NCBI GenBank assembly: GCA_016929115.1
Contig: JAFGJL010000038.1
Span: 1-33,227 of the forward strand
Source: Candidatus Omnitrophota bacterium
GTDB taxonomy: Bacteria; Omnitrophota; Gorgyraeia; 2-01-FULL-45-10
Direction of reading: 5' to 3'
Length of the DNA: 33,227 bases
Numbering within the stretch: position 1 is the first letter of the stretch; each line of letters starts with the position of its first letter. The position numbers were made by a program, and so were the translations under genes. Shown piece by piece: positions 7,147 to 15,349 of the stretch. The notes beneath the pieces are model-generated. The model was given only the letters and a program-made list of their open reading frames with translations, was not told where the DNA came from and made no database searches.

Positions 7147-10100
7147 ATGAAGACTCTGAGACTGATGAGTCTGGCCGGTATCTTCCTGGGCATCGCCATG
7201 ATGACCATAATGATGATAGCCGCCCCGCCTCCGGCTATGGCAGAAGATTATTTTTCAGTTAGCGATGCCGACTGGGGCTATGACGAAATGGGGGACTATG
7301 CATGGAGGAACTGGATGGGTTATGGCGGCATTCCCGGGTCGGAAGACTATGCCTACATACTGGACAACGCGATAACCGTGACGGACGAGAGGAGCGCGTA
7401 TTACGTTTACATATGGCCCGGGACCGAGGGTTATTACGACGCGTCTCTAGATATCCAGTCCGGCGGCTCGCTATACGTAGGCAGCGATCTCTACGTCGGC
7501 AGTAACTGCGAATACGGCACTGCCATATTGACGCAGTCAGGCGGCGACCTCGCCATCTCCTCGAACATGTACATAGCCGGCGGAAAATATGTCTACTCCG
7601 GCGGCTCCCTTACCGTAGGCGGAAGTATCACCAACAACGACATGGGCGGGGCATACACTTTCATAATAGACGGCGACGCTAGCGGCAATATCAGCGCAAG
7701 CAGCATCAATGTCCAGGATTTCGAGGTCGGCGATTACTCGAGCGGCGCTTTTGCGCAGGATATGGATGTAAGCATTTCCAACGACCTGGCCCTGGCCGTC
7801 AATTCGGACGGCACCTACACTTACCAGAGCGGCACGCTTCAAGCCAATGGCGGCATCACGACCGGCTCAGGCACGAGCACGCTCAACATAGACGGGGACG
7901 CTACCGGTAATATCGAGACCTGGGGCAACGACATAAACGTCAGTAACTTCAATGTCGGGAATTCTTCAAGCGGTTTCTTTGAGCAGTCGAGCATGAATGT
8001 TATCGTGGCCAATGACCTTGCGCTCGCCGTCAATGCGGATGGCACGTACACTTACTACAACGGCTATCTTACCATCGGAGGCGACATCACGACAGGAAGC
8101 GGCACAAGTACGTTCAATATTGAGGATTATGCCAGCCCCGAAATAACAGTTTCCGGCGGCGATATAACGGTCACCAACCTGAATGTGGGCGCCGGTGTGT
8201 CATGGACGTCCCTTCCGGCAAACATCAACGCAGAGAATATGACAATAGGCGTCGGGGCGTTGGTGGATAACGCAGGCTGCAACATCGTAATAGAGAATGA
8301 TATCAATTCTGAAAAGCAGGGCGAGCTTCGTTTCGGCAGCGGCACCCTGTCCTTTACAAATGCTTATCTTGACAGTTTCTACGCAGAAGACACTTTGACG
8401 CTTCCCGGTAATATCTACGCCAACTACTTTTACGTCGGCGAAGACGGCGACGTCACTCAGCCTTCCGGAGTGACGATAAGCTTGGACAATGATCTTGATG
8501 TCGGCCCGCATTACCGTTACGATGGCGGGACGCTGAGCGCGAATGCCATTACCGGTGGTGGGCAACTTCATGTAAATTCATCCAGCCCCGACATAACCGC
8601 TTCGGAAATCAATGTCGGTGTTATCTCCGTAGGCGACGCCGCGACTACCTACTTTTCGCTTCCGGCCAGTACCAGCGCCTCGCTCGTCTTGATAGGAAGC
8701 GGTTCAGCTATCGAGACTAACGGCAATGGCCTTGAGGTATCGGGCGATATAAATGAAGGCTACAAAGAGGGCATGCTCCGCTATACGGGCGGAAGCTTAT
8801 CTTTTACGACAGCCTATCTTGAAACGCTCAATATAGACGGCGATGCCACCGGCAACATCTCCGTCGGCGGGCAGATAGAGGTCAGTAACCTCAACGTGGG
8901 CACGGTTGCCGGCGGCACATACACCCAGAACGGCGAGACCATCTATATAGATAACGATCTTGCCATAGGCGCCGGCTCGTCCGGCATGTACTATTACAAC
9001 GGAGGCACTCTCGAAGTGGGCGGCGATATAACCGGTAGTGGGGACATGTATATAAACGCCTCCAGCCCTGACATAACCGTAGACGGCGGTGACATAAACA
9101 TTGCTTACCTCTCTGTAGGCGATTCTACAAGCACCGCTTTTACGCTCCCGGCCAATGTCACGGCAAGTTATAAGGTGAATATAGGAAGCGGCGGCGAGAT
9201 CATCACCAACGGCAAAAATATCAGCTCGGCCACTACTTTGGGCGGCGGGGGCGGCTATGGAACGCTTACATATACAGGCGGTACGATAACAGCCCCAAGC
9301 ATAAGTGTTGGGACTCTCAATGTAAACGAGAGCCTTGGACTGCCCTGCGAAACCACCGCGGACAGCCTTTATATAAATAATAGCGCCACTTTGACTCTAG
9401 GCAGCGGTAAAACCATTCACACCTCCTATATAGACGGCGACAACACGGCCACATTGGTCATAGACGGCGGCACGCTGACCAGCGGTTACTGGAGCGGCAT
9501 CCAGGATATCAGCCTTACCTATAACAGTGGCTCGTTGAGCCTGCCCAGCTACGGGACATCCCTTGATCTGTTTGAAGTGAACGGCGCCCTCACCGTCTCG
9601 ACAGGCGTTACCTCGTACGCCGTCATCATAGGCTCAAGCGGCGAGCTAACGGTCAATAGTTCAGGCGACCCATTTATTGTGTCTACCGATATTAACTCAT
9701 ACAGCAATCAGGGCACGCTCACCTATCAGGGCGGCACGCTGTCGTTTGTGAACGCATATCTTACGACATTCAACGTGGAGAGTAACCTCGCCGCGATGCC
9801 CGGCGTTGTCTTTGCGACCAATGCGAACATAAAGAACGCCGCCGAGCTTACGATAGGCAGCGGTGAGGCTATGTGTACGAATAGCCTTGGTGGTGACGGG
9901 ACGGGCACGTTGGTAGTCGACGGGGGATATCTGAGCGTCCCTGACAGCGTCGTTAACATCAACCTTACTTATAAGGGCGGCGCTATGGAGTTGCCAAACT
10001 ACGGTATTGGCGTCAAGATGTTCGATGTGGAGAGCAACCTTAATATATCGCATCCTGTGTTGGCGGAGTCACTGACGATAGGCAGCGGCGTACAACTCGA

Positions 10101-11970
10101 TGTGGGCGTCGGTTATAGTTCCTTCGAAGTGGTCGGCGACATAAATTCATCCGATTCCAAGCAGGGGATCTTCAATTATCTGAGCGGGAATCTGTCGTTC
10201 AGCGCTGCCTATGTAGATACATTTAATGTGGTCTGTAGCACGCTTTATGCCCCCGGAAACATCAACGCTAACTATTTCAACGTTTCTTCCGGCGAGGGCT
10301 ATACGGCAGAGTTTGATCTTGATTCTGGAAAATCGCTGACAGCCGGAAATATCGTTGTCGGCAATGTGGGCACTGGCCTGTTGAAAGGGGAGGGAGAAGT
10401 AACCGCGACAACGCTTGTCGGTGCAAATGGCACGATTGCGCCTGGTGCCAGCCCCGGCCACATGGTTCACAACGGAGATGTTACATTCGATTCCGGCGGC
10501 ACGCTCGAGATAGAGATAGGCGGCACAGAACAGGGCGTGAGTTACGACTGGTTCGACGTCCAGAGCGGGTATTTGGTGTTCCAGTCAGGCAGCATACTGA
10601 GCATCCCTTATTACGACTTTACTCCGGACTCGAATACTTCTTTCGATGTCGCTACTGTACAGAACGGCTACCTTATATATGATTACGGCCTTACGCTTGA
10701 CGCGTGGGACGCGAATTTCAGCTACGAGCTGGTAGAGGACGACACCATCCTGCGCCTGTGGTATGACAAGATAACGACGCTGGACAGGATATGGACGGGC
10801 AGCACAGGAGACTGGAATACCGCAGAGAACTGGGACCTTGGCGTTCCATCTTCGGGCGGCAACGCCTATATTAATAATGCCGGCACAGCCGAGATAACTA
10901 CGGGTAGCGCTGAGGCAGCCGCCCTTTATCTGGGCCAGAACGGGGGAGATAGCGGCAGTATCACGTTGTCGGACGGAACGCTGGCAGTGGCTGACGCGTA
11001 TATAGGTAATAGCGGCACCGGCACGTTCACCCAGTCGGGCGGGACGCATTCGATAACCAACGATCTTGCACTTGCTGTAGAATCGGGTTCGGCCGGGACA
11101 TACACTTATTCAGGCGGAGTGTTACAGGTGAGCGGAGACATCACGACCGGAAGCGGCGAAAGCGCGCTCAATATTGACGCGGATAGCGTCAGCAACATCA
11201 CGGTGTCCGGCGATATCAGCGTCACCAACTTCAATGTAGGCAATGAGGCGAGCTCGTCAGGCGCGTTCACTCTTTCCGACGGCCATGCGCTTACCGCGAC
11301 GAATGAGGTTGTGGGCGCATATGGCACCGGGACCCTTACTCAGACAGGCGGCACCCACACCGTCGGCTCCATGACACTTGCCCAGGAATCGGGCTCCGCA
11401 GGCACCTATAACCTGCAAGGCGGTTACCTCTCAGCGACAGAGATAATCTTCGGCGCAGGCGCAAGCGCCTCCTTTAGCTTTACGGGAGGCGAACTCCACG
11501 TAGGCACATTCGGCTCTTCATTGCTGCAGGAAGGCGGCATCCTCTCGCCGGGCTCTTCACCCGGCACCACCTTGATAGAGGGTGACTACACATTGGGCGC
11601 TTCCAGCATACTAAAAATAGAGATAGGAGGCCTTGTCCAGGGCACAGACTACGATTATCTGGACATAACCGGTGACGCGTATCTAAACGGTACCATAGAG
11701 GTATGGTTTATAAATGACTTCTTACCGTCATTTAACGATCACTTCGACGTATTGCATTTCGGGGGCAGCGTAACGCTTGGCAAGGATATTTCTGAATTGA
11801 TCGACTTTACCCATGCGTCTTTGCCGCGAGGCCTGCTCTGGGACTGGGAGATCCTGGAAACAGGAAGCGGCACCGTAAGAGGCACCGCGACGCCCGAGCC
11901 GGTGACGATATTGAGCTTCATCGCGGGGATCTTCATGCTCGCTTTCCGAAGAGTTTTCAAAAGAAAGTAG
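7147..11970 (+). CDS. Giant repetitive PEP-CTERM surface protein
   Basis: A 1607-aa secreted protein. A signal peptide spans residues 1-32 (basic MKTLR, hydrophobic core, cleavage after AMA). The body is almost entirely beta-helix-like, with diverged repeats of roughly 65-75 residues. Recurrent units include IDGDATGNI, NDLALAVNSDGTYTY, GDITTGSGTSTLNI and SNLNVG, resembling autotransporter-associated strand repeats. A WTGSTGDWNTAENWDLGVP segment lies near residue 1220. Two copies of PGxSPG ... LEIEIGG (about 1098-1130 and 1468-1500) occur, as is common in such proteins. The C-terminus is a PEP-CTERM sorting signal: PEP at 1583-1585, a hydrophobic helix, then RRVFKRK. In PEP-CTERM systems an exosortase cleaves this tag and the protein becomes part of the surface or matrix; none is encoded here. 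The start at 7147 was chosen for the signal peptide and the upstream GAGGGG. The c-di-GMP riboswitch upstream suggests an attachment or matrix role. Confidence 0.9.
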   Translation: MKTLRLMSLAGIFLGIAMMTIMMIAAPPPAMAEDYFSVSDADWGYDEMGDYAWRNWMGYGGIPGSEDYAYILDNAITVTDERSAYYVYIWPGTEGYYDASLDIQSGGSLYVGSDLYVGSNCEYGTAILTQSGGDLAISSNMYIAGGKYVYSGGSLTVGGSITNNDMGGAYTFIIDGDASGNISASSINVQDFEVGDYSSGAFAQDMDVSISNDLALAVNSDGTYTYQSGTLQANGGITTGSGTSTLNIDGDATGNIETWGNDINVSNFNVGNSSSGFFEQSSMNVIVANDLALAVNADGTYTYYNGYLTIGGDITTGSGTSTFNIEDYASPEITVSGGDITVTNLNVGAGVSWTSLPANINAENMTIGVGALVDNAGCNIVIENDINSEKQGELRFGSGTLSFTNAYLDSFYAEDTLTLPGNIYANYFYVGEDGDVTQPSGVTISLDNDLDVGPHYRYDGGTLSANAITGGGQLHVNSSSPDITASEINVGVISVGDAATTYFSLPASTSASLVLIGSGSAIETNGNGLEVSGDINEGYKEGMLRYTGGSLSFTTAYLETLNIDGDATGNISVGGQIEVSNLNVGTVAGGTYTQNGETIYIDNDLAIGAGSSGMYYYNGGTLEVGGDITGSGDMYINASSPDITVDGGDINIAYLSVGDSTSTAFTLPANVTASYKVNIGSGGEIITNGKNISSATTLGGGGGYGTLTYTGGTITAPSISVGTLNVNESLGLPCETTADSLYINNSATLTLGSGKTIHTSYIDGDNTATLVIDGGTLTSGYWSGIQDISLTYNSGSLSLPSYGTSLDLFEVNGALTVSTGVTSYAVIIGSSGELTVNSSGDPFIVSTDINSYSNQGTLTYQGGTLSFVNAYLTTFNVESNLAAMPGVVFATNANIKNAAELTIGSGEAMCTNSLGGDGTGTLVVDGGYLSVPDSVVNINLTYKGGAMELPNYGIGVKMFDVESNLNISHPVLAESLTIGSGVQLDVGVGYSSFEVVGDINSSDSKQGIFNYLSGNLSFSAAYVDTFNVVCSTLYAPGNINANYFNVSSGEGYTAEFDLDSGKSLTAGNIVVGNVGTGLLKGEGEVTATTLVGANGTIAPGASPGHMVHNGDVTFDSGGTLEIEIGGTEQGVSYDWFDVQSGYLVFQSGSILSIPYYDFTPDSNTSFDVATVQNGYLIYDYGLTLDAWDANFSYELVEDDTILRLWYDKITTLDRIWTGSTGDWNTAENWDLGVPSSGGNAYINNAGTAEITTGSAEAAALYLGQNGGDSGSITLSDGTLAVADAYIGNSGTGTFTQSGGTHSITNDLALAVESGSAGTYTYSGGVLQVSGDITTGSGESALNIDADSVSNITVSGDISVTNFNVGNEASSSGAFTLSDGHALTATNEVVGAYGTGTLTQTGGTHTVGSMTLAQESGSAGTYNLQGGYLSATEIIFGAGASASFSFTGGELHVGTFGSSLLQEGGILSPGSSPGTTLIEGDYTLGASSILKIEIGGLVQGTDYDYLDITGDAYLNGTIEVWFINDFLPSFNDHFDVLHFGGSVTLGKDISELIDFTHASLPRGLLWDWEILETGSGTVRGTATPEPVTILSFIAGIFMLAFRRVFKRK

Positions 11971-11972
11971 TC

Positions 11973-12139
11973 TAGGCCGGGCAGCCAGGGTGTCTCGCTA
12001 ATTTTTCTCTCAAGGATTTTTGTGTTGGTGTAATTTCCTTCCTATCGTGGCCCTATGTAATATCACTTCCTTACCAACTTTCATGACATTGCAGCCTTAG
12101 AAAAATTTTACGCTGCGACACCCATGGCTGCCCGGCCTA
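11973..12139. repeat. 167-bp imperfect inverted repeat (MITE-like)
   Basis: The left arm (11973-12010, starting TAGGCCGGGCAGCCAGGGTG) and right arm (12099-12139, ending GGCTGCCCGGCCTA) are reverse complements over about 35-40 bases with a few mismatches. A further GTTGGT / ACCAAC pairing continues inward. It starts just after the PEP-CTERM stop codon and contains no gene. It could be a non-autonomous mobile element, and in RNA a large hairpin that ends or protects the transcript. Confidence 0.8.
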
Positions 12140-12219
12140 TCGCCAGTCCTTTTCAAGCTCTCCTCCAAAATTATCACTATCGATACGAAACAGGACGGGT
12201 GATTTAATAAAAATTGAAA
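12140..12219. other. Gene-free spacer
   Basis: AT-rich sequence between two palindromic elements. I see no gene, promoter or RNA here. Confidence 0.6.
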
Positions 12220-12565
12220 GGGCCCAGACCCCGCCTTACGAGCACATTGAAAATTTTAGGTCTTTTGTGAAGGAGAAAAAGGGTTAAAAAGGACCGAGGA
12301 TGTTTGAGGCCCCCTCCGGGGGCCGAGTTCCGCAAGCCGCCTGCGATTATCTACAGCGGTTGTCCTCGGCCGCAGGCCGAGGACAAGTCCCCATTTTTTC
12401 GACTGAACAAAAGACCGACCCCGAAGGGGTAAAATTTTCAGTGCGAGGAAGGCGGGGTTTGGGGCCCATAGGGCAAAGGCATGGTCGCGGCAGGACCCGA
12501 CGTCGCAGAGCCGCGAAGACTCAGGTTTAGCTGGCCCGAAAAATTTTCGAGGGCCCATACCATAA
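12220..12565. repeat. Palindromic repeat element, second copy of the element at 1-160
   Basis: The left arm at 12220-12290 (GGGCCCAGACCCCGCC ... TTGAAAATTTTAGGTCTTTTG) is an imperfect reverse complement of the right arm at 12394-12467. The middle holds two perfect hairpins: GGCCCCC/GGGGGCC (about 12308-12324) and TGTCCTCGGCC/GGCCGAGGACA (about 12361-12385). The right part (12362-12560) matches window positions 1-160 block by block and ends in a palindromic GGCCCGAAAAATTTTCGAGGG. Short reading frames inside it show no protein-like features. Confidence 0.75.
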
Positions 12566-12601
12566 ATTATATGCTATAAGATACATTTCTTAATATAGCC
12601 G

Positions 12602-12630
12602 TTGACATTTTCCGCCGAGTGTGTTATTTT
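12602..12630 (+). promoter_or_regulatory. Promoter of the yggS-to-tRNA housekeeping run
   Basis: A perfect TTGACA (12602-12607), a 17-base spacer, then TATTTT (12625-12630) with an extended TGT. The predicted start point is near 12637, leaving about 13 nt before the yggS ATG without a Shine-Dalgarno sequence. Confidence 0.75.
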
Positions 12631-12649
12631 ATCGTGTCAAAAATCCCGT

Positions 12650-13351
12650 ATGATAGCCGAGAACCTGATATCCGTAACGCAAAGAATAGCAAGGGCTTGC
12701 GAAAAGTCCGGCAGGCCGCCTGATGCCGTCCGGCTCGTGTGCGTGACGAAGGAGGCGGGCATCGAGGATGCCCTCGCGGTCCTCAGCCTTGGCGTGAAGG
12801 ACCTCGGCGAGAACAGGGTGCAGGAGCTGGCCTCAAAATACGCCGCCATCGGCGATAAGGCGACATGGCATCTCGTCGGGCATCTGCAGACGAACAAGGC
12901 AAGGGACGCAGTCAGGATATCTTCGCTCATCCATTCGGTCGATAGCGTTAAGCTCGCGAAAGAGATAGACAAAGAAGCGAAGAAGATAGGTAAGACGCAG
13001 GACATCCTGGTCCAGGTCAATGCATCGGGTGAGGCAACGAAGTTCGGGATAACTCCGGATGAGGCCGTAAGCCTCATCAAAGAGATCTCTTTATATCCAA
13101 ATATTAATATAAAAGGATTAATGACTATAGCACCGGAAGTCAGCGATCCTGAATCTGTTCGGCCGTATTTCAGGGCTTTGAGAGAGCTACGCGATGAGCT
13201 AAGCTCGGTCCCCAGGGAAAAGGGGACAGTCCCCATTCGGGGACAGTCCCCTTTTTCAGAACTATCGATGGGGATGACGAACGATTTCGAGGTCGCCATC
13301 GAGGAGGGCGCGACGATAATCCGCATAGGAAGGGCGATATTCCAGAAATGA
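12650..13351 (+). CDS. yggS: YggS/PLPBP-family pyridoxal-phosphate homeostasis protein
   Basis: A 233-aa PLP-binding TIM-barrel protein that buffers PLP levels. The PLP lysine is K34 in RLVCVTK. Further family motifs are GENRVQE, WHLVGHLQTNKA, IHSVDS, the QVNASGEATKFG strand and LSMGMTNDFEVAIEEGAT with IRIGRAIF. The ATG at 12650 was chosen because the longer TTG-initiated frame starts inside the promoter. Residues 190-202 (EKGTVPIRGQSPF) just before LSMGM are encoded by an inserted palindrome (13218-13255) and have no counterpart in typical YggS. yggS-proC-yggT is a common conserved cluster. It overlaps proC by 4 bases. Confidence 0.93.
   Translation: MIAENLISVTQRIARACEKSGRPPDAVRLVCVTKEAGIEDALAVLSLGVKDLGENRVQELASKYAAIGDKATWHLVGHLQTNKARDAVRISSLIHSVDSVKLAKEIDKEAKKIGKTQDILVQVNASGEATKFGITPDEAVSLIKEISLYPNINIKGLMTIAPEVSDPESVRPYFRALRELRDELSSVPREKGTVPIRGQSPFSELSMGMTNDFEVAIEEGATIIRIGRAIFQK
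13218..13255. repeat. GGGGACAGTCCCC palindrome inserted in frame in yggS
   Basis: AAAAGGGGACAGTCCCC (13218-13234) and GGGGACAGTCCCCTTTT (13239-13255) form a near-perfect inverted repeat around ATTC. The inserted sequence keeps the yggS frame open and adds about 13 residues in a surface loop ahead of the PLP-phosphate-binding SMGM motif. Confidence 0.88.
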
Positions 13352-14151
13352 AGATCGGGTTGATAGGCTGCGGGAACATGGGGGAAGCGATAGTGAGCCG
13401 GCTGGCAGGGTCGACGCCGGCCTCCGCGCAATCGATCATTGCCACAGACGTCGATAAGGCGAAGATGAATAAGGTGCGCTCGCGTTACAATGTGCGCGTT
13501 GCCAGCTACATCAGGCAGGTCGTGCGTTTCGCCGATGCCATCATCATCGCCGTCAAGCCTAAAGATATTGACGCGGTCCTTGAGGCAATGGGCCCTTATC
13601 TGTCGAGCGGCAAGACAATAATATCCATCGCCGCGGGCATTACCACCGGTTACATCGAGAAGAGGATAGGCAAAAATGTAGCCGTTATCCGCGCCATGCC
13701 GAACATGCCGGCGGTGATAGGCGAGGCGGTCTCGAGCATCAGCGCGGGAAAATACGCGGCGAAGCGCGACGTGAATATCGCTAAAGGTATATTCTCCTCC
13801 ATCGGCGATGTCGTTGAGCTTAATGAGAAGCTTGTCGACAGCGTCACCGCGGTAAGCGGCAGCGGGCCGGCGTATTTCTTCTATCTTACCGAGTGCCTTG
13901 TCGAGGCGGCAAAGGAGCTTGGCCTTGCCGACAGGATAGCGAAACAGCTTGCGTTCAAGACGGCGCTCGGCAGCGCGAAGCTCCTGTCATCATGCGGCGA
14001 AGGGCCGGCTGTCTTGCGCGCAAGGGTGGCATCGAAAGGCGGCACCACCGAGGCCGCGTTCAGGGTGTTGGAAAAGGCCAACTTTAAAGGCATAGTGAAG
14101 CGCGCAGTCAAACGCGCGCGCAAACGCTCCCGCGAGCTTTCCAAAGCATAG
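13348..14151 (+). CDS. proC: Pyrroline-5-carboxylate reductase
   Basis: A 267-aa enzyme for the last step of proline synthesis, reducing pyrroline-5-carboxylate with NAD(P)H. The N-terminal Rossmann motif is GLIGCGNMGEAI (residues 4-15). The middle has IIIAVKPKDID and AVIRAMPNMPA. The C-terminal dimerisation domain carries the family signature VSGSGPAYFFYL and the SKGGTTEAAFRVLE loop. Length is typical. The start overlaps the yggS stop (ATGA), so it is probably translationally coupled; no separate Shine-Dalgarno is visible. The C-terminus is unusually basic (KRAVKRARKRSRELSKA). Confidence 0.96.
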   Translation: MKIGLIGCGNMGEAIVSRLAGSTPASAQSIIATDVDKAKMNKVRSRYNVRVASYIRQVVRFADAIIIAVKPKDIDAVLEAMGPYLSSGKTIISIAAGITTGYIEKRIGKNVAVIRAMPNMPAVIGEAVSSISAGKYAAKRDVNIAKGIFSSIGDVVELNEKLVDSVTAVSGSGPAYFFYLTECLVEAAKELGLADRIAKQLAFKTALGSAKLLSSCGEGPAVLRARVASKGGTTEAAFRVLEKANFKGIVKRAVKRARKRSRELSKA

Positions 14152-14161
14152 GGGGTTCCCG

Positions 14162-14461
14162 ATGTTCGTAGTAAGCAATTTAATAAGCGCGTTGGCGATG
14201 ATGCTTAGCTATATCCTTACGATAGCCAGCTGGCTCATCATAATACGGGCGCTCATAAGCTGGGTAAACCCTGATCCATATAACCCGATAGTCCAGTTCC
14301 TGTATAAGACGACCGAGCCTTTGCTCGCGCCGTTCAGGCGGGTCATCCCGATGTGGCGGATGGGGCTCGACATCTCCCCGATATTCGCGCTGCTTGCGAT
14401 ATGGTTTCTCAAGCTCTTCCTGGTGCCGACTTTATACGGCATCGCGATGAGGCTGGCGTAG
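14162..14461 (+). CDS. yggT: YggT-family integral membrane protein
   Basis: A 99-aa protein with two hydrophobic blocks (about 8-32 and 70-95) around the typical YggT core, ISWVNPDPYNPIVQFLYKTT and EPLLAPFRRVIP. The biochemical role of the family is not settled; links to osmotic stress and division have been proposed. It follows proC by 10 bases with a GGGGG ribosome-binding site, matching the conserved yggS-proC-yggT order. Confidence 0.92.
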   Translation: MFVVSNLISALAMMLSYILTIASWLIIIRALISWVNPDPYNPIVQFLYKTTEPLLAPFRRVIPMWRMGLDISPIFALLAIWFLKLFLVPTLYGIAMRLA

Positions 14462-14478
14462 CATAACGAGAGGATATT

Positions 14479-15348
14479 ATGGAAGGAAAGATCGGTATTA
14501 TAGGCGGAAGCGGTTTTTATCATATGGACGGGATAAAGAAGCTGAAGGCGGTCAAGGTGACGACGCCTTTCGGCAAGCCGTCCGACGACTTCATGACCGG
14601 CGTCCTTGAAGGCAGGCAGGTCGTATTCCTCTCGCGCCATGGCAAGGGCCACAGCATCATGCCGAGCGAGATCAACTACCGCGCGAATATCTACGGCATG
14701 AAGAAGCTGGGCGTAGACCGCATCATATCGATATCGGCCTGCGGCAGCCTGCGCAAGGAGATGAAGCCCCTCGACATAGTCGTCCCCGACCAGTACGTGG
14801 ACAGGACGAACCAGGCGCGCCGCATGACTTTCTTCGGGGAGGGCATCGTCGCCCACGTCGCCTTCGCCGACCCGGTCTGCCCGCACCTTTCCAAGGCGCT
14901 GTATGAAGCCGGCCGCTCTCTCGACATACCGATGCATCTCGGCGGCACGTACATCAACATGGAAGGCCCGCAGTTCTCGACAAAGGCGGAATCCGAGATG
15001 TACCGCTCGTGGGGGATGGATATCATCGCCATGAGCAATATGGCCGAGGCAAAGCTTGCCAGGGAGGCTGAGATATGCTTCGCGACGCTTGCCTGCGTGA
15101 CGGATTACGACTGCTGGTATATCGCCGAAGGCACGGAGTCGGTCTCGATCGAGCTCATCATACAGAACCTGACAAAGAACATCGATAACGCTAAAAAGAT
15201 AGTGAGGTCCTCATTGCGAAAGCTGGGTGATGACCGGCCGTGCGCATGCAGGGCCGCGCTGAAGGACGCTATCATCACGAGCCCGAAGTTCATCCCCGCT
15301 AAGACGAAGAAGAAGCTGAAGCTGTTGATAGGAAGGTACGTAAAGTAG
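14479..15348 (+). CDS. mtnP: S-methyl-5'-thioadenosine phosphorylase
   Basis: A 289-aa phosphorylase that splits methylthioadenosine with phosphate into adenine and methylthioribose-1-phosphate (methionine salvage and polyamine by-product recycling). Family motifs are [10 protein letters not shown] at the N-terminus, [43 protein letters not shown] and the specificity region [18 protein letters not shown] with TDYDCW. The last motif favours MTA phosphorylase over purine nucleoside phosphorylase. An AGAGGA ribosome-binding site lies 4 bases before the ATG. It is followed by ileS after 1 base. Confidence 0.93.
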   Translation: MEGKIGIIGGSGFYHMDGIKKLKAVKVTTPFGKPSDDFMTGVLEGRQVVFLSRHGKGHSIMPSEINYRANIYGMKKLGVDRIISISACGSLRKEMKPLDIVVPDQYVDRTNQARRMTFFGEGIVAHVAFADPVCPHLSKALYEAGRSLDIPMHLGGTYINMEGPQFSTKAESEMYRSWGMDIIAMSNMAEAKLAREAEICFATLACVTDYDCWYIAEGTESVSIELIIQNLTKNIDNAKKIVRSSLRKLGDDRPCACRAALKDAIITSPKFIPAKTKKKLKLLIGRYVK

Positions 15349-15349
15349 C

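Noticed and set aside
7660-11300. Possible CRISPR-like or tandem DNA repeats
   Set aside because: The periodicity is at protein level with strong codon drift; there are no identical direct repeats with spacers.
12300-12530. 76-codon frame in the 12.2-12.6 kb intergenic region
   Set aside because: Composed of palindromic repeat sequence, low-complexity arginine/glycine-rich product.
12602-12649. TTG start giving yggS 16 extra residues
   Set aside because: The TTG is the first half of the TTGACA -35 box, so this part would not be transcribed; YggS proteins start near MIAENL.
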